Origin: an uncultured Clostridia bacterium
Lineage (GTDB): Bacteria; Bacillota; Clostridia; Oscillospirales; Acutalibacteraceae
NCBI GenBank assembly: GCA_937884625.1
Contig: CALGCE010000197.1
Coordinates: forward strand, 1 to 10,719
Direction of reading: 5' to 3'
DNA length: 10,719 nt
Below are positions 1 to 6,586 of the stretch, one piece after another. Under the pieces are notes generated by a model. The model did not search any database, was not told the DNA's origin, and worked only from the letters and a program-made list of their open reading frames with translations. Both the position numbers and the translations under genes were made by a program. Position 1 is the first letter of the stretch, and each line of letters opens with the position of its first letter.

Positions 1-210
1 GGCACGTAGTCTGCGTTCTCCTGCTATAAGTTCATACTTTCCGTCGGCATTTTTTCTCACAGTCAGCGGTTCGATAATGCCGTTTGCCGAAATACTGTCG
101 GCTAACCGTTTGAGTTCATATATGTCAAAACTTTGTCTAATCTTATTTACTTTTGGCATAATTTCTTCGGGTTTTAGCATAAACAGTTTTCTGTCGGCAA
201 TCGTGTGCAT
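1..210 (-). CDS. ParB/Noc-family partition or nucleoid-occlusion protein, N-terminal part (cut by window edge)
   Basis: Translating the minus strand from the ATG at 210-208 gives 70 open residues that run off the left edge. They fit the ParB N-terminal domain: a RQSFD segment at residues 25-29, ELKRLADSISANGIIEPL at about 32-49, then YELIAGERRLRA at 59-70, which contains the GERR-R-A box that forms part of the CTP-binding pocket in this family. Known family members load on centromere-like sites (parS for ParB/Spo0J, NBS for Noc) as CTP-dependent clamps. The position directly after rsmG matches noc in Bacillus, and Clostridia often keep a ParB-like gene there, so Noc and Spo0J cannot be told apart without the C-terminal half. 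The GGGAGG ribosome site at 219-224 lies 8 nt before the ATG. The N-terminus is short, with no long leader before the ParB domain. No parA is visible. Confidence 0.88.
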   Translation of the reverse strand, partial: MHTIADRKLFMLKPEEIMPKVNKIRQSFDIYELKRLADSISANGIIEPLTVRKNADGKYELIAGERRLRA

Positions 211-233
211 CGCTTTCGCCTCCCTGCAATATA

Positions 234-262
234 ATTATTACAAAAAGTTTTGCTTTTGTAAA
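234..262 (-). promoter_or_regulatory. Probable promoter of the ParB/Noc-like gene
   Basis: On the minus strand TTTACA (262-257) is followed after 17 bp by AATAAT (239-234), with a TG extension just upstream of the -10. Transcription would start near 227, right before the GGGAGG site, giving a very short leader. It lies between the rsmG terminator and the gene, which fits a separate transcript. The -10 is imperfect, so confidence is moderate. Confidence 0.5.
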
Positions 263-290
263 GCATTTTCGGTCGGGAAGAAACGACATA

Positions 291-326
291 AAAAAACAAA
301 AAACGCCAAATTAAAGGGCGTTTTTT
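291..326 (-). terminator. Intrinsic terminator of the mnmE-mnmG-rsmG operon, overlapping the rsmG stop
   Basis: Arms AAAAAACGCC (298-307) and GGCGTTTTTT (317-326) form a 10-bp stem with a 9-nt loop, followed on the minus strand by a T-rich run down to about 291. The rsmG stop codon (311-313) lies in the loop, so the last rsmG codons form the 5' arm. It separates rsmG from the ParB/Noc-like gene. Confidence 0.85.
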
Positions 327-1027
327 GCAATTTTACCGCCAAGTCTTGGATATTTTGGCGGAGTTTGCGATATTTTTTTTGAAATAATAAAGGCTCTGCT
401 CTCATTACCCGTTAAAGTTTCGCATATAATATTAGGTTTGTCACAACCGAGCAGATGATAGGCGTTTTTGGATTTGTCAAGTTCTTCCTTTGCAGTAGCA
501 CCTTTCATGGCGACAAAATGACCGCCTTTTTTTACAAACGGAATACAGTATTCGCATAGCACGTTTAAGGGAGCCACCGCTCTGGCACAGGCTATATCGT
601 ACTGCTCTCTGTATTTATCTGACTTTCCTGCGTCTTCCGCACGCATATGTACGGTTTGTGCTTCAAGTCCCGTTTGTGATAATACCTCGTTTAAAAATAC
701 AAGACGCTTATTAAGTCCGTCAAGCAAAGTAAGACTTATATCGGGACGGGCGATTTTAAGCACCATACCAGGAAAACCTGCACCCGTACCGACATCTATT
801 ATTTTTGCATTTTCGGGTACGTTTACATCCTTAAAAAATAATAAACAGTCATAAAAATGCTTGTACAGTACCTCTTTCGGCTCTTTTATTGCCGTAAGGT
901 TCATTTTTTCATTCCAGAAAAGCAGTAAATTGCCGTAAGTGCTAAGCCTTTCCTGTGCAGTACCGTCTAGACAAAGCCCAAACTTTTCGCACAACGGCAC
1001 AATTTCTTTAATATTAAAGTCTATCAT
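311..1027 (-). CDS. rsmG: 16S rRNA (guanine-N7) methyltransferase RsmG (GidB)
   Basis: This 238-residue protein has the full usual length of RsmG, the SAM-dependent enzyme that makes m7G in the 530 loop of 16S rRNA (G527 in E. coli numbering); loss of the family enzyme is known to give low-level streptomycin resistance. Visible marks are NLTAI at residues 43-47, the SAM-binding loop DVGTGAGFPG at 78-87, the acidic LLD at 101-103, the ARAVAPL motif at 148-154, and the C-terminal KYPR segment at about 225-228. The ATG at 1027-1025 has GGAG 5 nt upstream, inside the end of mnmG, and follows the mnmG stop by 2 nt, so the two are translationally close. It is the last gene of the mnmE-mnmG-rsmG operon; its stop codon lies in the loop of the terminator. 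Nothing in the sequence looks damaged. Confidence 0.97.
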   Translation of the reverse strand: MIDFNIKEIVPLCEKFGLCLDGTAQERLSTYGNLLLFWNEKMNLTAIKEPKEVLYKHFYDCLLFFKDVNVPENAKIIDVGTGAGFPGMVLKIARPDISLTLLDGLNKRLVFLNEVLSQTGLEAQTVHMRAEDAGKSDKYREQYDIACARAVAPLNVLCEYCIPFVKKGGHFVAMKGATAKEELDKSKNAYHLLGCDKPNIICETLTGNESRAFIISKKISQTPPKYPRLGGKIAKNAL

Positions 1028-1029
1028 AT

Positions 1030-2898
1030 TTACTCCGTTTTAAGATATATGAGCAACACCGATATATCGGACGGACTTACCCCCGATATCCTCGATGCCT
1101 GACCGATACTTACGGGATTTATTTTTTTGAGTTTTTCCCTTGCTTCAAGTCGCAGTCCGTAAACGCTGTCATAATCAATGTCTTTCGGTATTGCTTTCTT
1201 TTCAAGACGCAACATTTCATTTACCTGTGCTTGTTGTCTTGTTATATACCCCTCGTATTTGATTTCGATTTCCGCCTTTTCGCAAATATCGTCTGACAGA
1301 GCAGGTCTTGTTTTGTCAAAGGGTGCTAAACACTTGTAATCGAGTTGAGGTCGTTTTATAAGGTCGGATAATCTTGTCCCCGTAGTAAGCGGTGCAGTAC
1401 CCCTTTCTTCAAGCAATTTGTTTAATTCTTTGCTCGGTGCTAAAAATACCGATTTTACACGCTGGGTTTCGTCTTCCTTTGCCTTTGTGCGTAGTCTAAA
1501 TTCGTTATATTCTTCATCGCTTATAAGACCTATGGCGTGACCTGTGGGCATAAGGCGTTCGTCTGCGTTGTCCTGACGGAGAAGTAGGCGGTATTCACTT
1601 CTTGAAGTCATCATACGGTAGGGGTCGGAACAGCCTTTTGTTACAAGGTCGTCTATAAGAGTTCCTATGTAGGACGACGAACGGGAAAGTATAAGCGGTT
1701 GTTCGCCCTTTACCTTTTTTGCGGCGTTTATTCCTGCTATTAAGCCCTGTGCCGCCGCCTCCTCGTAGCCTGACGAACCGTTAAACTGACCTGCACCGAA
1801 AAGTCCCGAATGTTCCTTTACTTCAAGGGTAGCATCAAGTGCCGTCGGGTCTATGCAGTCGTACTCAATAGCGTATGCGTTACGCATTATCTTTACGTTT
1901 TCAAGTCCTTTAATTGTGTGGTAAAACTTTAACTGTACCTCTTCGGGAAGTGAAGACGACATACCCTGTAAATACATTTCTTCGGTATTTTCTCCGCAGG
2001 GCTCTATAAATAACTGATGGCGTTCTTTGTCAGCAAACCGCACGATTTTATCCTCAATACTTGGACAGTATCTCGGTCCCACACCCTCAATTACACCTGC
2101 GTATAACGGTGAACGGTGCAGATTTTCAAGTATTACCTGCTTTGTGCGGTCGTTGGTATAACTTATATGGCATACTACCTTGTTTTGTGGTCTTGTTTTG
2201 GTCGAATAACTAAACGGAACTGTAACCTCATCACCCTCCTGCACTTCAAGAGAAGAAAAATCTATACTGTCTTTTGCTACTCTTGCAGGAGTTCCCGTTT
2301 TAAAACGTCTTAACGGCAGATTTAATTTTTTAAGCGAGTTTGCAAGCTCCGTTGCAGGAAAACTGCCGTCAGGTCCGCTTTCGTAGTTTGTTTCCCCTAC
2401 ATATACCCTACCGCCTAAAAATGTACCCGTTGCTATAATTACGGTCTTGCATTTATGCGTAGCACCGAGTTTTGTAATACAGTGCCACAAACCGTTTGCA
2501 TTTTCAACCGCTACTATTTCCGCCTGCTTTACATCAAGATTTTCCTGCAACTCTACTGCGTGTTTCATATAACCGCTATAATTTCGGCGGTCTATCTGTG
2601 CACGAAGTGAGTAAACCGCAGGACCTTTTCCTCTGTTTAACATTCTGCTTTGAAGAGTGTTGGCATCAGCCGCCTTGCCCATCTCACCGCCCAATGCGTC
2701 AAGTTCTCTTACAAGGTGACCCTTTGCCGTTCCCCCGATAGACGGGTTGCAGGGCATATTTCCAACCCAATCAAGACTGATTGTAAACATAACGGTTTTG
2801 CAACCGAGCCTTGCCGCCGCAAGGGCCGCTTCAACACCGGCATGTCCACCGCCTATTACCGCTACATCATAACTTTCTGCTTCGTATTTAGGTATCAT
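1030..2898 (-). CDS. mnmG: tRNA uridine-5-carboxymethylaminomethyl modification enzyme MnmG (GidA)
   Basis: MnmG is the FAD/NADH-binding partner of MnmE; the complex installs (carboxymethyl)aminomethyl groups at C5 of the wobble uridine in several tRNAs. The 622-residue length is normal. The dinucleotide-binding GGGHAG is at residues 16-21, the family signature PCNPSIGGTAKGH at 49-61, GPRYCPSIEDK at 274-284, the FAD-domain stretch GAGQFNGSSGYEEAAAQG at 368-385, PYRMMTSRSEYRLLLRQDNAD at about 426-446, KYEGYI at 547-552, and the C-terminal MnmE-contact segment RISGVSPSDISVLLIYL at 603-619. Cys50 and Cys278 match the two conserved cysteines reported as functionally important in E. coli (Cys47 and Cys277). 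The ATG is preceded by GAGGG about 10 nt upstream. The gene lies 16 nt after mnmE and 2 nt before rsmG. Confidence 0.98.
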   Translation of the reverse strand: MIPKYEAESYDVAVIGGGHAGVEAALAAARLGCKTVMFTISLDWVGNMPCNPSIGGTAKGHLVRELDALGGEMGKAADANTLQSRMLNRGKGPAVYSLRAQIDRRNYSGYMKHAVELQENLDVKQAEIVAVENANGLWHCITKLGATHKCKTVIIATGTFLGGRVYVGETNYESGPDGSFPATELANSLKKLNLPLRRFKTGTPARVAKDSIDFSSLEVQEGDEVTVPFSYSTKTRPQNKVVCHISYTNDRTKQVILENLHRSPLYAGVIEGVGPRYCPSIEDKIVRFADKERHQLFIEPCGENTEEMYLQGMSSSLPEEVQLKFYHTIKGLENVKIMRNAYAIEYDCIDPTALDATLEVKEHSGLFGAGQFNGSSGYEEAAAQGLIAGINAAKKVKGEQPLILSRSSSYIGTLIDDLVTKGCSDPYRMMTSRSEYRLLLRQDNADERLMPTGHAIGLISDEEYNEFRLRTKAKEDETQRVKSVFLAPSKELNKLLEERGTAPLTTGTRLSDLIKRPQLDYKCLAPFDKTRPALSDDICEKAEIEIKYEGYITRQQAQVNEMLRLEKKAIPKDIDYDSVYGLRLEAREKLKKINPVSIGQASRISGVSPSDISVLLIYLKTE

Positions 2899-2914
2899 TT
2901 ATTTTTAACCCTCT

Positions 2915-4276
2915 TTATTTTCCTACGCAAAATCTGCGGAACACTTCGTCTGTGACCTCGTTTGTCACACGTTTGCCCGTAAGTTCGAGTAATGCCGATA
3001 CAGCACCGTCTATGCAAACGCCTACCGCATCAAGCGTAATTCCTGAGTTTATGGCATCTATTGCTTCGTTTACACAATTTAAAGCCTTTACTGCACAATC
3101 CCTCTGGCGTTCGCTTATGAGAATTGTATCATTCTGTGATAAATTATCGGTGTGCGTTATGTGAGATACCTTTTCTTCGAGTTCTGCTAATCCTTTACCC
3201 GACTTTGCCGACATTTTTATAACGTCCATACCGTCAAAATGGCTTTCATCAATTTTACTTTCAAGGTCGGTCTTATTAAGGATAACTATTGTACGCTTGT
3301 CCTTTATTTGTTTTATCAGGTTAAGGTCGTTTTGGTCTAAATTATTTGAACAGTCAAATACCGCAAGTATTATACCTGCCGTATCCATACGGCTTACGGC
3401 ACGCTCAACCCCTACCTTTTCAACCGTATCGTCGGTTTCGTGTATACCTGCCGTGTCGGCAAGATTAAGGGTTATATCGCCTAAATTTACGGTATTTTCT
3501 ATTATGTCACGGGTAGTCCCTGCAACGCTTGTTACTATCGAACGCTCACTTCCGCAAAGCAAATTCATAAGGGTTGATTTACCTACATTCGGTTTGCCTA
3601 CTATCGCACAGTCAATACCCTCTCTGACCGCTTTGCCTGTATCATATCCTAAAATTAATTTTTCAAGTCCGCCTTTGCACTCGTCAAGAAGAATTTTGAA
3701 ATTCTCGTTTGAAAGTTGCGGTATATCTTCGTCGGGATAGTCTGCAAATACCGCAAGGTTAGACGCCGTTTCAAGTAATTTTGCCGTCATACTGTCAATT
3801 TCTTTGCTTATCCGTCCGCCCCTCGCCGCACGGGAAATTTTGAGTGCCGTATCGTTTTTTGCAGATATAAGTTCCATAATGCTTTCTGCTTTGGTTAGGT
3901 CAAGTTTGCCGTTTAAAAATGCCCGTTTGGTAAATTCTCCGCCTGACGCCAATGAAGCACCGCCTTGGAGTACCGCCCGTAAAGCCTTTTTTGTTACAAT
4001 TCTTCCGCCGTGTACCGAAATTTCAACTACATCTTCACCCGTATAACTTTTAGGTGCACGAAAAACAAGTGCCACCGCATCGTCTATAACATCATTGCCG
4101 TCGGTAACACGACCGTACAAAGCACTGTATCCGTCAAGTTCGGCAAGTGCCTTGCCCGAAAACGATTTAAAACAACCGTCGGCAATCTTTATTGCGTCCT
4201 CACCCGATATTCTTATAACACCGATACCGCCCTCGCCCATAGGCGTGGAAATCGCCGCTACCGTCATCTCAGACAT
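2915..4276 (-). CDS. mnmE: tRNA modification GTPase MnmE (TrmE/ThdF)
   Basis: MnmE is the GTPase partner of MnmG in wobble-uridine modification; its N-terminal domain binds the folate one-carbon donor. I start at the ATG at 4276-4274 (453 residues) because GGAG lies 7 nt upstream and the family begins just before the TVAAISTPMGEGGIGVIRISG stretch; an in-frame TTG at 4291 would add five residues but has no such site. In 453-residue numbering the G1 loop GKPNVGKST is at 227-235, TTRD at 254-257, DTAG at 274-277, NKTD at 334-337, and the C-terminus ends FCVGK (449-453), the CxGK box with the essential cysteine. The helical-domain segment ADYPDEDI is also present. The gene is first in its operon behind a good promoter. 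In Bacillus the same cluster follows rnpA-yidC-jag; here a BofA-like gene and a solute-binding protein sit there instead. Confidence 0.97.
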   Translation of the reverse strand: MSEMTVAAISTPMGEGGIGVIRISGEDAIKIADGCFKSFSGKALAELDGYSALYGRVTDGNDVIDDAVALVFRAPKSYTGEDVVEISVHGGRIVTKKALRAVLQGGASLASGGEFTKRAFLNGKLDLTKAESIMELISAKNDTALKISRAARGGRISKEIDSMTAKLLETASNLAVFADYPDEDIPQLSNENFKILLDECKGGLEKLILGYDTGKAVREGIDCAIVGKPNVGKSTLMNLLCGSERSIVTSVAGTTRDIIENTVNLGDITLNLADTAGIHETDDTVEKVGVERAVSRMDTAGIILAVFDCSNNLDQNDLNLIKQIKDKRTIVILNKTDLESKIDESHFDGMDVIKMSAKSGKGLAELEEKVSHITHTDNLSQNDTILISERQRDCAVKALNCVNEAIDAINSGITLDAVGVCIDGAVSALLELTGKRVTNEVTDEVFRRFCVGK

Positions 4277-4309
4277 ATCCTCACTCCACAAAACTTCTTT
4301 TAACGTCTT

Positions 4310-4338
4310 ATTTTATCATAAAATGAATGCGTTTTCAA
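4310..4338 (-). promoter_or_regulatory. Promoter of the mnmE-mnmG-rsmG operon
   Basis: On the minus strand TTGAAA (4338-4333) is followed by exactly 17 bp and TAAAAT (4315-4310), with a TG extension (TGA before the -10). The predicted start near 4303 gives a leader of about 27 nt before the mnmE ATG at 4276. The whole signal lies between the BofA-like stop and mnmE, so the tRNA/rRNA modification operon has its own promoter. Confidence 0.8.
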
Positions 4339-4358
4339 TCGTTTTATTGTGCGAAGAT

Positions 4359-4619
4359 TTAAAATAATATTTGTAATATGAGCAAACCGCAAACCGCAGG
4401 AATACCGTAAACTGCACTGCCCGATAACGTCCACTCGTTTATAGGTATATGAACTCCCGTAAATCGTGATGTAACATCTACCAACACTACCGAGAGTATA
4501 CCTATAACCGCATTGATGATTATGTATTTAAAAGGTCTTCCGCTTTTAAGTGCAAGACATATTATAATTATGGCGGCAACAGATAACAACGCTATTGCAC
4601 AGTACTTCAATATTTCCAT
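4359..4619 (-). CDS. BofA-family small membrane protein (pro-sigmaK processing inhibitor-like)
   Basis: This 86-residue protein matches the size and layout of Bacillus BofA (87 residues): an N-terminal hydrophobic segment (about 4-23), RPFKYIIINAV at about 28-38 leading into a second hydrophobic helix, the HIPIN motif (Bacillus HVPIN) at about 57-61, and a final GIPAVCGLLILQILF resembling Bacillus GIPGIAALVVIK. In Bacillus, BofA sits in the outer forespore membrane with SpoIVFA and holds the SpoIVFB protease inactive. Many Clostridia carry BofA-like proteins without that full pathway, so the role here is open. The gene follows the solute-binding lipoprotein by 41 nt. The start is odd: the only SD-like bases (GGGGG) lie in the 3' arm of a 14-bp hairpin that ends 2 nt before the ATG. 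The product call is firm at family level, not at functional level. Confidence 0.85.
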   Translation of the reverse strand: MEILKYCAIALLSVAAIIIICLALKSGRPFKYIIINAVIGILSVVLVDVTSRFTGVHIPINEWTLSGSAVYGIPAVCGLLILQILF

Positions 4620-4621
4620 AA

Positions 4622-4654
4622 AAATACCCCCATATTAAAGATATGGGGGTATTT
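4622..4654 (-). terminator. Strong hairpin between the lipoprotein gene and the BofA-like gene (terminator or attenuator)
   Basis: Arms AAATACCCCCATAT (4622-4635) and ATATGGGGGTATTT (4641-4654) pair perfectly over 14 bp around a 5-nt loop. On the minus strand the right end runs into TTTTT and then directly into the ATG of the BofA-like gene. It has the form of an intrinsic terminator for the lipoprotein gene, but its position means it would also limit, or cover the ribosome site of, the BofA-like gene. Confidence 0.75.
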
Positions 4655-4660
4655 GTCCCG

Positions 4661-6139
4661 TTATTCTTTTTTGATAACAAAAGAAAAGTCTATATATCCG
4701 TTTTCGGGTTCCGAATACATTTGCTTTATTGCACCTGTGTAGACTATATTTGTGTTTTCAAAGGCTATCGGTAAAAGGGTATGGTTTTTAAGAAGTTGTG
4801 ACTGTGCGGTTACGGCATCTCCGCCTGATATACCTATTTGTGATAAATATTCTGTTAAAGATGTGTTGTTTACTTTAATGGGGAAAACGGCAAAGTCAAG
4901 TGTTGGATTTGCTATTTGATTTGTAAGGTCTTGCTCGCCTGATACTGACTGAATGTTTACAAAAGCACTTAAATTCTTTTGCCAGTGTGCCGCAATACTT
5001 GTAACTATCGCCTTTATTCCATCGTTTTCAAAATAATAAAGGGTTGAAGCAGGGAATTTTTTATCCTCCATTTTAAGTACCGCCGCAGACATAATATTCT
5101 GTGCACTGTTAAGGTCATATTGCGGTATGCCTACACCGTCCGCTACGTTTGTATTCAGTGTTTTTGGAAAAACCGAACGGGCAACAGAAAATCCGTCAAT
5201 AAAAGAGTTCCCGTATATATCGGGGGATACCGCCATTAACAGTGCCCGTCTTACATCAATCGGGTATTCTTTGCTTACCGTCATAACCCAACATATATTT
5301 TGGTATGAAACACTTGACAAACCGTACTCTTTGATATTTTTCATATCCGAATTTTTAATAAACGCCATATCGGTATGGTTATCGCCTAAAAGGTCAACGG
5401 TATTTTCGTCCTCTCTGCAAGACAAGAATACCGCCGAGTTTAAAGCATCAAAATCACCGCAATACTCCTTATTTTTGTATAATCTTATACCAAAATCTTC
5501 CTTATTCCATTTGGTAATCGAATACGAACCGTTTGAAATGGTATATTCGCTTTTAAGACCGTATTTTCCTATGCAACTTTTGAAAAACTGCTCATTACAG
5601 GGCATACAAATTGATGTTGTAAGTGTGTTTTCAAAGTTACTGTCATCATAACATAGAGTTATTGTGAGAGTATGTTCGTCGTCAGCGGTTACTCCGAGTG
5701 TGGAAATATCTGCTTTACCGTCCGATATTTCCTGTGCATTTTTAATGCAAAAAAGTCTTTTTACAAACGGAGATTTTGTTTTAGGCGATACCGCACGTCT
5801 TAAAGCAAAAACAAAATCGTCTGCCGTAAGTTTGTCGCCGTTACTCCAATTAAGGTTATCTTTTAAATTAAAGGTGTACACAAGGCCGTTTTTAGTATAG
5901 TTTTCGGCAACACCGCATACGATTTTACCGTTTTCGTTCTTTCTTAACAGTCCCTCGTAAATGTTTCTGACTATTAAAAGTTCACTGTCGCTTGACGCAG
6001 TTTGGGCATCAAGCGTATTCGGTTTTTCGCTTAATTCAAAATATATATAAGCATCTTTATATCCGTCTTTACATCCCGATGCCGTTAAAACAGATATTAC
6101 ACATAAAAAAACGGCTAAAATTCTGCTAAATACGTTCAC
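4661..6139 (-). CDS. Oligopeptide-type ABC transporter substrate-binding lipoprotein (family 5, OppA/DppA-like)
   Basis: The protein begins with a lipoprotein signal peptide: a hydrophobic stretch to VLTASG then Cys23 (lipobox A-S-G-C), so it should be anchored on the outer face of the membrane. It then shows the family-5 pattern: NTLDAQ, SELLIVRNIYEGLL, NGLVYTFNLKDNLNWSNGDKLTADDFVFALRRAVSP (written here as the usual pattern; about residues 41-119). Members bind peptides, nickel or other solutes; the ligand cannot be read here. I start at GTG 6139 (492 residues) because GGTGGTGA lies just upstream and the promoter would start transcription near 6161, inside the ATG at 6163 that would give 500 residues. 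No permease or ATPase gene is adjacent, so it is an orphan in this window. About nine cysteines besides the lipid cysteine occur in the mature part, many for an extracytoplasmic protein. The C-terminus (PIAFENTNIVYTG) looks intact. Confidence 0.9.
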   Translation of the reverse strand: MNVFSRILAVFLCVISVLTASGCKDGYKDAYIYFELSEKPNTLDAQTASSDSELLIVRNIYEGLLRKNENGKIVCGVAENYTKNGLVYTFNLKDNLNWSNGDKLTADDFVFALRRAVSPKTKSPFVKRLFCIKNAQEISDGKADISTLGVTADDEHTLTITLCYDDSNFENTLTTSICMPCNEQFFKSCIGKYGLKSEYTISNGSYSITKWNKEDFGIRLYKNKEYCGDFDALNSAVFLSCREDENTVDLLGDNHTDMAFIKNSDMKNIKEYGLSSVSYQNICWVMTVSKEYPIDVRRALLMAVSPDIYGNSFIDGFSVARSVFPKTLNTNVADGVGIPQYDLNSAQNIMSAAVLKMEDKKFPASTLYYFENDGIKAIVTSIAAHWQKNLSAFVNIQSVSGEQDLTNQIANPTLDFAVFPIKVNNTSLTEYLSQIGISGGDAVTAQSQLLKNHTLLPIAFENTNIVYTGAIKQMYSEPENGYIDFSFVIKKE

Positions 6140-6167
6140 ACTGTTCACCACCCGTCCATACATTTTT

Positions 6168-6196
6168 ATTATATTCTAAAATAACGCTTTTTTCAA
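6168..6196 (-). promoter_or_regulatory. Promoter of the substrate-binding lipoprotein gene
   Basis: On the minus strand TTGAAA (6196-6191) and a perfect TATAAT (6173-6168) are spaced by 17 bp. The predicted start is near 6161. It is back-to-back with the ylxM promoter: the two -35 boxes are only 14 bp apart, so expression of the two divergent units may be coupled through polymerase competition. Confidence 0.8.
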
Positions 6197-6210
6197 TATA
6201 TAAATTATGC

Positions 6211-6239
6211 TTGACAAGGAAACTTCGGTGTGATATAAT
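6211..6239 (+). promoter_or_regulatory. Consensus promoter of the ylxM-ffh operon
   Basis: TTGACA (6211-6216), a 17-bp spacer and TATAAT (6234-6239) match the housekeeping consensus at every position, with a TG extension before the -10. The predicted start is near 6245, at the left edge of a leader dyad (6244-6266). Such strength fits genes for the signal recognition particle and ribosome. Confidence 0.92.
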
Positions 6240-6243
6240 CCAC

Positions 6244-6266
6244 CTGTAAAGTTTTTTTCTTTACAG
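6244..6266 (+). promoter_or_regulatory. Leader dyad/hairpin at the 5' end of the ylxM transcript
   Basis: CTGTAAAG (6244-6251) and CTTTACAG (6259-6266) are perfect inverted repeats around a loop of seven T. The dyad begins about at the predicted transcription start and its right arm touches the AGAGG ribosome site (6265-6269). It could be a 5' stabilising hairpin, a translation-modulating structure or an operator. Confidence 0.5.
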
Positions 6267-6277
6267 AGGTAAAATTT

Positions 6278-6571
6278 ATGGAAAAGAATTTGTACGTTTC
6301 CGCTTTGCTTGACGTATACGGCGAGTTTTTAAGTGAAAAACAGAGGTCGCTTGTCGAACTTTATTATAACGATGACCTTTCGTTAGGTGAAATAGCCGAG
6401 AACGAGGGTATTACACGTCAGGGCGTGCGTGATATAGTAAAGAGGGCAGAACAACAACTTTACCGTTTTGAAGAGGAATGCGGATACTGTAAAAAGTTTT
6501 CATGTCTTAAAACTTTATGCGATGACGAAAAAAATTTCGCCCAGATTAAAAAAATAATAGAAAGTCTGTAA
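6278..6571 (+). CDS. ylxM: YlxM/UPF0122-family helix-turn-helix SRP-associated protein
   Basis: This 97-residue protein matches the YlxM family, small sigma-factor-region-4-like helix-turn-helix proteins encoded next to ffh; streptococcal YlxM is known to act with the signal recognition particle. The typical YGEFLSEKQRSLVELYYNDDLSLGEIAENEGITRQGVRDIVKRAE pattern spans about residues 14-58 (helix-turn-helix about 35-56). The ATG has AGAGG 8 nt upstream. The ffh start follows 15 nt after the stop. The C-terminal third is unusual: four cysteines at 68, 71, 76 and 81 (CGYC then SC then LC) lie where Bacillus YlxM has a plain charged helix. The protein is slightly shorter than Bacillus YlxM (about 110 residues). 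ftsY, which often precedes ylxM, is not adjacent here; instead a promoter and a divergent gene are found. Confidence 0.92.
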   Translation: MEKNLYVSALLDVYGEFLSEKQRSLVELYYNDDLSLGEIAENEGITRQGVRDIVKRAEQQLYRFEEECGYCKKFSCLKTLCDDEKNFAQIKKIIESL

Positions 6572-6586
6572 AAGGAGTGTGAGCAG

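Noticed and set aside
77..382. Plus-strand 101-codon ORF at the left edge
   Set aside because: It overlaps the ParB/Noc-like gene, its promoter and the rsmG terminator in antisense; low-complexity product without SD.
3297..3740. 147-codon plus-strand ORF opposite mnmE
   Set aside because: It lies wholly antisense to the strongly supported mnmE, has no ribosome site or family resemblance, and is a frame shadow.
5127..5651. 174-codon plus-strand ORF opposite the lipoprotein gene
   Set aside because: Antisense to a recognisable family-5 binding protein; composition is that of a reverse frame, and no promoter or SD precedes it.
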